The notes beneath the pieces were generated by a model that saw only the letters and a program-made list of their open reading frames with translations, did not search any database and was not told the origin of the DNA. The position numbers were made by a program, and so were the translations under genes. A DNA stretch of 64,000 nucleotides from Protaetia brevitarsis. Taxonomy: Eukaryota > Arthropoda > Insecta > Coleoptera > Scarabaeidae. The DNA lies in assembly GCA_004143645.1 (NCBI GenBank), contig RXPK01000157.1, positions 1,993,639 to 2,057,638 of the forward strand. The letters are read 5' to 3'. Positions 20,700 to 30,027 of the stretch are shown one piece after another. Within the stretch, counting starts at the first letter, position 1. Every line of letters begins with the position of its first letter.

Positions 20700-21409
20700 T
20701 TTTTTTTTCTTTTTTAAAACAAACTGCGGCAAAGTGATTTTGAATTTTACAATAGCTACAGGTCTTACCTACAGGTCATAAGCCGGACATTTATTTATGA
20801 CATGTTCTTTTTTACCACTTTTATTACAGTTCTTTATCACATTTTTTGTTGCATTATATCCCGCCTTCTTGTGCACCACATCAATTTCTGCTTTCTTCAC
20901 ACTTCCTTGTCCCATTGCTTGACTCCGTACCTTGGCTGACCCCTGGCACAATTCGATTGCTTTCTCCAGTGTGAGTGTATCGTCTCCTAACAACCTTTGA
21001 CGTATGACTTCGTTTCTTGTTCCACAAGTTATTATTGTAACGATTAAGCTATCTTGGAGCATTTCTAATTTGCATCTGCTAGCTTTCTTCTTTAATTCTA
21101 TTATGAATCTTCTAGGCTCTCTTCTTCTTCTTGCCTGTAAGTAAAGAATTTATACCTTTCATAGGTCACGTTTTCCTTTCCTATGAAATGTTCTTCAAAC
21201 TTTTTCAGAAAATGTTTTAATTTATTTTTCTTGTCCTCTTCTAATTTAAATATGGTGTATACCTTGAAGCCATCATCCCCTACGTAGTGCAGAAGTTGCG
21301 CGCACCGTGTTTTCTCATCTTTCTTGTACACTTCAGAGGCGACTAAATAATTTTCGAAACGAGTACGCCATAATTTCCAATTATCAGCCATATTGCCTCG
21401 GATACACAC
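20700..21409 (-). pseudogene. gag: Gypsy-4 Gag
   Basis: From a Met near 21391 (MADNWKLWRTRFENYL) the frame runs through a capsid-like domain to a break near 21100, continues at 21062 (LGDDTLTLEKAIELCQ), and ends with cysteine motifs. The first, near 20775-20830, is degenerate (CNKSGKKEHVINKC) and the second (CSYCKIQNHFAAVC, about 20720-20765) is regular. This is the usual Gag layout of insect gypsy elements, with one frameshift. Confidence 0.8.
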
Positions 21410-21520
21410 ACTCCACGATTATCTCCCATTGTATTAGGCATCAAACAAGTATTTATTATTAATAATGAACTTCCAGTTCTGCACTATATTGCTTTGTAAT
21501 TTATTTTTGACTGCGCCATG

Positions 21521-21631
21521 TAACGTAGATTGTTTGTGCATTAATTATTAGGAGTCTATATCCTGCATGTAATCAAACAAGGTTCAGCTTATACACTAAC
21601 TTTATTGGCAACTTTTACAATACAAAATACC
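21521..21631 (-). repeat. Gypsy-4 LTR (right, 5')
   Basis: Direct repeat of 18212-18323. On the minus strand its end ...TTACA is followed by the putative primer site TGGCGCAGTC and then Gag. Confidence 0.7.
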
Positions 21632-21818
21632 CAAACAAGTGTATTATGTCGAATTTCTTTCTCACCTATTCCACAGACTTCTACTATCCCTTAAACAAAA
21701 AGCGGCGGTTAGATGTCTAGCGGGTGTTACTCAATTGATGTCATGTAGGCCTTATTTCATTTCCTTGAAAATATTAACACTGTGAATTATATATACATTG
21801 GAAAGTAGCTGCTATGTA
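21632..21818 (+). pseudogene. LINE A, RT fragment 2
   Basis: The frame LKQKAAVRCLAGVTQLMSCR, then PYFISLKILTL, a stop, and YTLESSCYV corresponds to the RT thumb region of LINEs (LQKKAVRxIxG). It breaks exactly at the TA before the long-TIR element and continues after it at 23857. Confidence 0.7.
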
Positions 21819-23854
21819 CACTGGCCGACTTATTTAATGTCGTCGTCTACAGTGCAGTGACTATCAAAACTACTCATCATTTGCATAGGTGCGCGTTCGG
21901 CTGTTGCAAGTAAATGGTTTATTGGGGTATACAGTTGTAAAACGCTTCGCAATTATGCAAATTAGGTAGATCTAAGATTATTTGATATCGAAAGGAAACC
22001 TTTAATATTGTGGTTTGAACCCAGTTTGAATTGAAATATCTGTTTCACAGCTTGAGATCAAGTGACTTTTAAAACTAAAGCTCTTATTTTATGTTTAAAA
22101 ATAATCAAGTGAATGTATAAATAACAAATCAAGTAGTATTAATTGCTGGGTTATTTCTATTATATTTTATTTATTTTATTTGTATATAATTTATTTCTAA
22201 AATAGGAAATGTATTAGAAAACAAAAGAGTAATATTTCATGAGTTCATTACCTTTAGTTTCAATAAATATTATTATTATAATTATCCACAGGTAAGAAAC
22301 ATCGTAAAATTCGTGTTCCTAAGAAAATCACACATACCCTTTGTTAGACTTTTTGTTAAATGATGCTATTTATAGAGCAATTATATTAAACAGAAATGTT
22401 AATATACTACATAAACTATTATCACATTCCTAAGAATAAAGCTTTCCTTTGAAATTTCAATAGCCAAATTATAAACTCATTAATTATATGCCTTTCAATC
22501 TCGGGCAAAGTCAGCGGCTTACCATAATTGGTATGAATCCTCATTGTAATCCAACCAGTAAAATTTTACTGAATAATGAGCTGATATACTTATTTGGTAG
22601 AGCAACAATTCCGTAAAAACTTTTTTTTTTAATATTTACGTCAGGAATGAATTTAAATGATTAACAAAACTCCTAATGTTCCTAATTTCAGAATTAGAGG
22701 GAAATACTTGCAACACAAAATTATTAATAAAATTAGAACAAGTATAATTAAATATGAATACAATTTAAACATTTTATAAAATTGAGAATGGATTCATTCA
22801 AATATTCTTATTTTCGTAAAGACAACATGAGTCTATATGATTTTTTTTTGCAGATTTATGTATTTTTTTTATATATTTATATGTATTTTAAAACATAAAT
22901 ATGAAAGAAATGTTTTTAAAAATTTATTGCTGAACTAAACACTATCATGTGGATATATGAGCTCGTCATTCAAAAATACTAGGCGTCGTTGGATTACATA
23001 AAGGACTAGTGGTAATTATCGTAAACGGCCGAGTTTTGTAATTGTAGGTAAATGGCAAATGCAAATTTAGACAATTCTCATAAAAGTAATTAATTTATAA
23101 TTTCTGTATTAAAATTTCAAAGAAAAACTTGATTTTTCAGTGATGTGATAATTAATATACTTTATTAAAATTGTTGTTTATTACAATTAGGGTATAAATC
23201 CTTTCATTTAGAATTATTCTTTTATTAATTTATGTGTTATATATGTTTATTTATTGTTTATATATTTTTCAAAATTTGGAATTAGCATGGTTACTTAAAT
23301 AAATAATATAACCAGACTGAACATAGTTTTAATTTTTTTATGAATAGCAATCTTATAGCGTTAGTTACACGTAGGTGGATCCTGCAATAGTAAATGCTAA
23401 TAATTAAATATTATTGAAGTCTCCATTTAAGAAAATAGTAATTAATAAATGCTTACAATGGCTAATATTTGTTGAAGCTATAGTTTTATGAAGTCTTTCT
23501 CTGATGTTTCCTATATCCTACGTTTTTAAAACAATTAATACACACGATTTACCATGAATACCACACTTTATTTATTTCTATATGAGTTTTAAGAGTCAAT
23601 TGGGTCCAAGTTATGAAAGAGATATTTCAATTCAAAACACGTTCAAACCGCTATATACAACGTTTACTTGTAATATTGAATAATCCATTTTTTCTACCTC
23701 ATATGCATAATTGCGAAGCGTTTTACAACTGTATACCCCAATAAATCATTTACCTGGAACAGCCGACACCAGCCGAACGCGCACCTGTGCAAATGGTAAG
23801 CAGTTTTGATAGTCACCGCGCTGTAGACGACGACATTAAATAAGTCGGCCAGTG
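21819..23854. mobile_element. 2.0-kb long-TIR non-coding transposon in LINE A
   Basis: Inverted repeats of about 150-160 bp (21819-21970 and 23692-23854, outer ends CACTGGCCGACTTATT) enclose about 1.7 kb of AT-rich DNA without ORFs. TA flanks both ends (21817-21818 and 23855-23856). Removing the element and one TA rejoins the LINE frame. The right arm has a 10-bp tandem duplication around CGGCTG that the left lacks. TA duplication suggests a Tc1/mariner-type non-autonomous element, although the superfamily is not proven. Confidence 0.8.
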
Positions 23855-24130
23855 TACATAAACACAGAAGCACTTTTATTAACAAAAACAATAACGAACA
23901 TAAATTTAAATTAAGAAATCCGCGAATTCATTCTGCTAGGCATCATCTGAAGTCAACAGCTGAAAGTATACATGTGTTAGGAAAATCTACAACCGTCTGC
24001 CTAACAATTGGAAAACTTTTACTTCTAGAGAAAATTTAAACATACAGTTAAATCTTGGCTGCATACTGAATGGTTCTATACAGTCACAGAATTTTTTGAA
24101 TTCAATAGTTTTTAGTATAACTAACAGGAA
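23855..24130 (+). pseudogene. LINE A, C-terminal fragment 3
   Basis: The frame continues from fragment 2 with VHKHRSTFINKNNNEH and the C-terminal tail of CR1/jockey-like LINEs (an Arg-His-Leu rich segment, RLPNNWK, then a LKSWLHTEWFYTVTEFF-like ending), with a frameshift around 23960. No clear poly(A) or simple-repeat tail was identified. Confidence 0.6.
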
Positions 24131-24139
24131 ATACCAATA

Positions 24140-24610
24140 AACTTCTGTCTCACAAATTCTTTAATCTTCAAAACACAATGTACATTTCATTAGCTATGCT
24201 AACATCTTCAGGTGTACATACAAGTGCATTGTCAAATATCAAATGCGTAAATATAGTAAGTATATCCTAGGTTACAAATTAATCATCAGGACTACTATAT
24301 TCAATAAATTCTAAATATTTATAATTAAGGGGTGTTAAATCTGTATTGAGCAAACTATTAATATGTTTTTTCATATAAATAGCTTCCCACATATTAAGAT
24401 TCTTACAATTTGTAGACTTAATTAACTCTAAATCATCAATTGAAAAAGTGTGTCCTGTATTAACAAAATGATACACCAAAGCGGATTTATCGGCATTGTG
24501 ATTCTTAATATGATATAAATGCTCTTTAAATCTAATCTCCGCATTCTTCTTTGTTTGACCTATATATACTTTATTACAAACACCGCATTTTATCTTATAA
24601 ATCCCAGAAC
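24140..24610 (-). mobile_element. Penelope-like element, endonuclease end
   Basis: GIY-YIG endonuclease remnant and Penelope-type tail in minus orientation. The tail (CCTGAAGATG and TTAAAGAATTTGTGAG, about 24150-24215) resembles the one at 7.65 kb. It is 5'-truncated, as is usual. Confidence 0.75.
24279..24609 (-). pseudogene. GIY-YIG endonuclease of a Penelope-like element
   Basis: The minus-strand frame is open for about 110 codons: KCGVCNKVYIGQTKKN is the GIY-YIG core (Tyr and YIG), followed by the conserved Arg in EIRFKEH and the C-terminal pattern ALVYHFVNTGHTF. It ends in a stop at 24279-24281. The domain nicks DNA for target-primed reverse transcription in Penelope-like elements. The RT that should precede it is missing. 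The frame itself is clean, which suggests a rather young fragment. Confidence 0.85.
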
Positions 24611-24660
24611 ATTAAAAAAAATATATGGGGAGTCAGATGGGGCGTGATGCATCTCCACCA

Positions 24661-24720
24661 TCAGTTACTTCATCGGCAACGCCATCGCTTCCGTCACCGG
24701 CAACGTCATCGCTTCCGTCA
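24661..24720. repeat. 24-bp unit, two tandem copies
   Basis: Two nearly identical copies of a unit containing CATCGCTTCCGTCA lie side by side. Confidence 0.6.
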
Positions 24721-24789
24721 TCAAAAAATTAAATTGTAAATATGTTTATTCAATTTCATAAATTTTTCAATATGGAAAAAATGTTGACA

Positions 24790-24845
24790 AATGACAAATT
24801 CAATGGCAGTTTCTTCCAGCAAGATGGGGCTACTGCACATTTTGA
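24790..24845 (+). pseudogene. Tc1/mariner transposase scrap
   Basis: A short frame, FNGSFFQQDGATAHFE, matches the second catalytic Asp block of Tc1/mariner transposases (FQQDGAxxH). Nothing else of the gene is visible. Confidence 0.5.
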
Positions 24846-25261
24846 ATAATTGTAAATTATAGCTAAATAAAATTTCTAGAAATAAGTTATTTACCTTAGT
24901 ACTTTAACTGATTAATATCCCGTATTGAAAGTTATTTTATAAATTAATAATCCGATTGTATTTCTTATTAATTTCACCACACATCTCTCGACGATAAATT
25001 TTGACAGTGACAGGTGGCTAACCCATACATATACTATTTGATCTATATCCCTATTTCAAGAAAGCAGAATATCATAATTTATAAGAGACATTCATTAACA
25101 TCTTGATGTAATTAATTTTGAAACAGTCGGTATATTGAACACTAACATTAATAATCTTAGTCTTCTTAGACATAACATCAAGGGTGGTGAGGGTGTCATC
25201 ATTTCACGTCCTCTCCCTACGTCTCCCTTCCCTAGTTAAGACTTAGGAGTTCGAGTTAAGG
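24846..25261. other. Non-coding; includes probable 3' UTR of the R1-like LINE
   Basis: No gene is seen. The last 100 bp adjoin the minus-strand LINE stop and may be its 3' UTR. Confidence 0.4.
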
Positions 25262-26450
25262 CTACTGTTGTCCTATTGCCTTTGCATGTTTCTTTCCTCC
25301 GACTCTCTTTTCGCCAGAACTTGGGAAATCAAGGCCGCAACCAGGTTCCATTTACCGCTGTCCTCTAACATAACTTTCACGATGGTGTGCACGGTCAAAT
25401 CACAGCCCACTCCAACGGACAATTCTCGTCTCTCCGCTGCCCACTCTTCGCACTCTAGCACCGCGTGCTGGGGGGTGTCCTCCATCCCACAGTGTCGACA
25501 TGTGCCCTCCTCTGATAGATGGAACCTCTTTAAATAAGAACGGAAATGTCCGTGCCCGGAGAGAAACTGGGTCAGGTAATAGTCAGTTCTTCTGAAATTA
25601 CATTTTACCCAAGGGATTATGTCGGGGATTAGCTTTTTTCGTCCATTGCGATGTCACCTCACACCTGGTCCATAATCGGTGCCACCTTTTTAGAGTCTGC
25701 TCTCTCACCGATAGCTTCTTCCGGGGTCTGTCCTCTTTCCTCGCTTTGAACAGTGCAGCTTGCTCTTCCACCAAAAGATGGATAGGTGGGATCCCAGCTA
25801 TAACACCCACGGTCATGCCAGCCACCGTCCTATACGCGCTGGTTACTCTCAGTAGTATCCTTCTCTGGAGTTGTTGTAATATTTCTCTGTTTGTCCTAGC
25901 CTCCAAAGCTCTTTCCCACGCCGCACAGTGGTGCAAAACGCTTGATTTTCGGAAAAAACCTTGTCTATCTCAGATATACGACTTTCAAGCCATACTGGGG
26001 ACCTACTCCCATGTACTTTTTCATTCGAAATTGAATGAAATCAAAACCAAGTCGACAACTTAAACCGTTTTCAGTACACTGTTATTATTGTGTTTTAACT
26101 TTGAATATAACTAGTATTGAAGTAAGAACTAATGTACCTAATTAATTTTCTAAAGTTTTATGGTGTGACGGACGATGCAAAATAAAATTCTGATGGGAAA
26201 CTAAATATCTTATTGACATTTCGCTAATGTACGCGCTGATGGCTTCACCTAAATGAATTAAAAACTACGCTAATTACATGTTAAAATTTGATTTGAAATT
26301 TAAAATATTTTCACATTATTTAATGTTTTAAAACAAAATTTAAGTATTTTTTAAGATTAAATTAGCAGTTCTAATTAATAAGATTAATAATAAAAAATAG
26401 ATAATAGTAGTGATTATACTAATTTCAATAAAGCTTCTGCTGGAATCACC

Positions 26451-26954
26451 TCATACTGGTATTTTTGACAACTTAGCTTGAACTATGAGAGCTAATGCAG
26501 AATCTGTGTCGAACTTAGATGCAGATGTATCAGGCAGTGAAAAGGCGGTATCAATTAAAAAAATGCGAGCAACGTACTCCCAATCTTTAACTTCATACGA
26601 TTGAGCTCGAAACCCACAATCGTCATAACTTTTTCCTGGCCTCCCTACTTTGTTTTTTGTTGCACCTTCGTTGGAAGAGTTCACCACAGGCAAGTCCACT
26701 TTGAATATTCCTTCTAGCCAATCACTGTATTTCAAGAAAAACTACGCCCTCACTCTACAAACATTTTCCAATCTGCGTTTAAATTGTACAAACCTCTTTG
26801 TAATGGATGAAATAATGAATGATATTTCTTCATCACTTAGTGAGGGCCGATTTTCACTTAAAAATTGCTCTAGAGAGCATTCTGGATTCATCAACACCTC
26901 ACATAACAGCTTGTACGACATTTCAAAAGATGTCATGGTCCTACACTTTAGCAA
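26451..26954 (-). pseudogene. Putative N-terminal part of Transib transposase
   Basis: Two minus-strand frames, from 26954 and 26735, join into one domain: an acidic/helical start (MSYKLLCEVLMNPECSLEQF), a Lys/Arg-rich helix (ITKRFVQFKRRLENV), a WLEGIF segment, then GRPGKSYDDCGFRAQ. From memory, such a segment with a Gly-Arg-Pro-x-Lys-Ser motif is found before the catalytic core of several arthropod DNA transposases. Its position inside the Transib ends argues that it belongs to this element. No RAG1-like catalytic core could be found, so it was probably deleted. Confidence 0.5.
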
Positions 26955-27923
26955 TATCTTGGATACACAACGTGTTTACTGAAAGCTAAAGAAACACAAA
27001 TGTATTTAGATTTATATATTTTTTTTCAACTTAAAATATCCTTTCTTGCAATATTTCTTGGAATTTACGTCGCCATAATTTCATTTTATTATTTTCAATT
27101 TTTAACAAAAATTACAAACAGAATTTTTTTTCCAGGAAGTCTAGTTCTGAAGTACATGTTAACAAAAAAAAATGCATTACTAAATTATGTCAACTCAAAA
27201 TACAAACATCTATTTATTTTAGTAAAACCCTTTGATCTTCCTTTATTTTATTCTAGGAATTTTTTAGTACACCTGTTTAAACAATTTCGGTTTTTTTTTT
27301 CATTTAGATTCTTCCGGGTTAAGTTCGATTCTTGGAAAATTATAGTAAGTTCAAAGACAATTGTTCCTTACTCTAAATACCAGTATATATCTAACTACTT
27401 TATCGCCGATGATATGTGTATAATCCTAATAATTATTATACTCATACAATTAATCGCCGTTTTCTCGGAAAACAGCAAAAACTAGCAGCTAGTTCTTTTA
27501 GAGATTATAAATAGAGGTGTTAATAAAGATCGAAAGCCAAATATGAACGTGTAGGTAGCTGTAGCTATATGTTAAAAATCTACATGAATTTTAAGTTTAC
27601 GTATAATGGTAGCAGTCATATAATTGTTAATAAAGATAAACTATATTTAAGTAGTAAACTATTTTTTATTTGTAGTTATGTAAACTATAAGACTACCGAA
27701 CATAACAGAATATATATATTTTTAGTTTAAATAATTATTTTCAAAAATAAAAATGTTGTTAGTTTTATGAGAAATATGAAGTCGTTTCGGAATTTCTACA
27801 TATGGCGACTTTCAGCAATGATATTTTATATTTAAACGGCTACAAATGCTGCAAAATGCCATTTTTCATAAAGTTTCAACATTTAGCTAACGATTTTCGT
27901 TAAATATACTATCACATTCAATA
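26955..27923. other. AT-rich interior of the Transib element
   Basis: A 161-codon open frame at 27000-27485 on plus is Phe/Ile/Lys-rich and looks accidental. No other gene is seen. Confidence 0.4.
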
Positions 27924-29637
27924 CTTGTCCAAATAGGGTTTTTTCCACTTTTGCACCACTGTGCGCCGGTGCCGCGTAGAGTACCTGGGATTGAAAAATC
28001 CTGTACAGCATTTCTCTCTTGCCGCTACTGGGGCCGCCTATGTTTGGCATGAGTTTCAGCAAAGCTGCCTGTGTCGCATCGGTCTTTAATGTATTTTATA
28101 TGTGCGCGATACGTTAGTTTATGGTTTAAGAACGTCCCTAGATACTTGATTTCCTTTTTCGGGGGAAACCGACTGCCTGCTAGCTCAATACAGAAGTTCC
28201 ATCTCCTCCGTTCTCTTTCATCCACTTCGCTACCTGCTTAGGCGATTCATTGGCCTTAAAAACCAGGTCCCTCTTATCTTAGGCGACCCTAAACCCGTCT
28301 CCCCACACATTGCCTTCTAGATCGGTCAGCAGCTTTCTCCAGTGGGTGCTTTTTGACTTTAGAATCAAAATTTTCAGTTCCTTTTTTGCCCTTCTGTAGT
28401 TTGATCTTTGTTGGGGGTTTTCAGTGGCGTGCCGTTTTGCTTCTCTAGTCCACTTTCGCCTCAGACTGTTGCACTCCCGCCTTTTATCGTTAATACTTTC
28501 ATTCCACCAGTATAGCAATGCGCGCGATCCCTTGGAGAGTACACGAGTGCATTCTCTACTTATTTTTTTAATCTTAGAGATGATGGCGTCGGGGTGAAGG
28601 TTTTGATGGCGATTATCATGTCTAAACTGTTGGTTTAGTTTCTGAGTGAAATTGTGCCTCTCCAGTATATACATGGCGGTCTTCTGGCCTGAGACGGGTT
28701 TGCACGCACGATTAAGCTCAAAGTATATGGTGGTGGAACGTGAACACCTCTCCAGGCAACACCTCCCAGTTACTGATCCATTTCGTCGCCTTTTCTCTGG
28801 TCCAGGTAGTGTCTATAAATGACTTACTCGCACCCCTCTCAAAGGTTAGCGCATTTCCAACATTAGCAACACTTAAATCTAGTTGTGCCGCCCATTCCAA
28901 TAGATAAGCTCCTCTTTCATCCGTGACCGGCGAACCCCAAAGTCGCCCGCTATTACGGCCTCCAGTTTCATGCTCTTAACGCTCTGCATCAGTCTAGCAA
29001 TATAGGTTTTGTATGTGTCAAGGGTAACGTTGGGTGAGCAATAACATCCGAACAAACACCAATCTTTGAATTTGGCGCACACATATCCGTCACCGGCAGA
29101 GGTTGAAATAATGCCCACATCCCCTATTCCTGACGTAGATCGTGACGTTCCTTTGATTGTCAGTAATATATCTCCGAGTTGAAGAGATTTGTTTGTCCTT
29201 TCACAGGCAACTACGTATGCGATGTCGTGCGCGGCGCTGCCCCTGCCCAGATTGACTTGCAATACTTTGATACTATTTGGATGAATTGATGTCATTTCGC
29301 GGGGGTCTTGCTCTCATCTTCCTATGCATGCTCATTAAATGCCTAAATTTCGGACATTTCGTGGTGTCTGTCCTGTGGTCGTTAGAACTGCATGTTGGAC
29401 AGTAGTGTCCCTCCTTACAGTCTCTGGCTTTGTGCGCCGGTTGGTTACAGTTTAGACATAAGCTCGATCTGTCTGGTCCTTGGCGCTCTCTAGATTGGTG
29501 CCCAAACTCAAGGCATTTAAAACATCTGGGGACTGTTATCCTCTCGCGGACTCTGCATCTTACCCAGCCTATCTTTACCCTTCCGAGCTTTACTAGCATA
29601 TTACCATCTGCCTTACTAACTTGAATTGGGGGGCCTG

Positions 29638-29887
29638 GAAGTAAAAAGGTTCAAGTGCACTTTTTCTAAAAAATTAACTAAGTACAGTATGCTACTCCTA
29701 AAAGGTATCTCTACTTGGAGGTAAATAGATTCAAGTGAATTTCGCGACCCCTGGCTCCATCTTCCATGATCCAGATGAACAAATGAAAATATTTGTAGTT
29801 TTGTGGTAAAACGGTTCAAGTGGGCTTGAATCTCTTTACCACTAGAACGTTTTTACAGTTTCGGTCTGTGGTAAAACGGTTCAAGTG
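29638..29887. repeat. Subterminal repeats of the Sola-like element
   Basis: Copies of GGTAAAACGGTTCAAGTG or near versions lie at 29639-29658 (in the TIR), 29720-29737, 29805-29822 and 29870-29887. An inverted copy at 29825-29840 makes a hairpin with the third. Inverted counterparts occur at the right end (32229-32246, 32267-32280 partial, 32454-32472). They are probably transposase binding sites. Confidence 0.75.
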
Positions 29888-30027
29888 GACAGTTTCCGTT
29901 TACAGATTTGAAGTTATTACTTGGTGTGCTTTGTTTACAAGTTGTAAATTGCAAAGATCAGTTTTATTTTAATTCAGTTTAGAAAAAAATATTGAAAGGA
30001 TTATCAGCACATTTCGTAAGTCATAAA

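Larger units (their letters stand above)
18212..21631 (-). mobile_element. Ty3/gypsy element 4 with two LTRs, carrying a BEL piece
   Basis: Two direct repeats of about 112 bp (18212-18323 and 21521-21631, roughly 93% alike by eye) flank a minus-strand gag and protease. Right after the 5' LTR (minus strand, below 21521) lies TGGCGCAGTC, a plausible primer binding site. Reverse transcriptase, RNase H and integrase are missing. A BEL/Pao fragment on the other strand occupies 18777-20192. The LTRs are short, so their outer ends may be truncated. Confidence 0.7.
25924..27963 (-). mobile_element. Transib transposon with RSS-like ends
   Basis: 2040 bp flanked by the 5-bp direct repeat CGCCG (25919-25923 and 27964-27968), GC-rich as expected for Transib targets. 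The inverted ends share CACAGTGGTGCAAAA. The first seven bases equal the V(D)J heptamer CACAGTG, and the nonamer-like GAAAAAACC follows at 21 bp (left) and 11 bp (right). Removing the element and one CGCCG restores the LINE frame. Only an N-terminal transposase-like frame remains inside, so the copy is defective. Confidence 0.85.
25273..29295 (-). pseudogene. R1-like ORF2 (endonuclease-RT), interrupted
   Basis: From Met 29295 the apurinic-type endonuclease begins (KVLQVNLGRGSAAHDIAY) with the GDF motif near 28940 and a frameshift there. It continues with LLEWAAQLDLSVANVGNALT. The linker (28279-28674, WWNESINDKRRECNSLRRKW) leads to a deletion that removed the RT catalytic core. The RT tail (KKEIKYLGTFLNHKLTYRAH) follows and, beyond the Transib, ILLRVTSAYRTVAGMT and the end motif CRHCGMEDTPQHAVLEC. 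An A-run slippage lies near 25635. R1-clade elements usually target 28S rDNA; no rDNA is seen here, so this copy is ectopic or belongs to a related clade. Confidence 0.85.

Noticed and set aside
24551..24739. 62-codon open frame with repeated His/Arg on plus
   Set aside because: It arises from the 24-bp tandem repeat and overlaps the GIY-YIG gene in antisense.
25924..25960. Reading the CACAGTG end as a genuine antigen-receptor recombination signal
   Set aside because: There are no receptor gene segments. The 5-bp duplication and the paired end show it is a Transib terminus; the similarity is evolutionary at most.
27000..27485. 161-codon open frame on plus inside the Transib element
   Set aside because: Phe/Ile/Lys-rich composition follows from the AT-rich DNA. 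No motif is visible and the strand is opposite to the transposase remnant.
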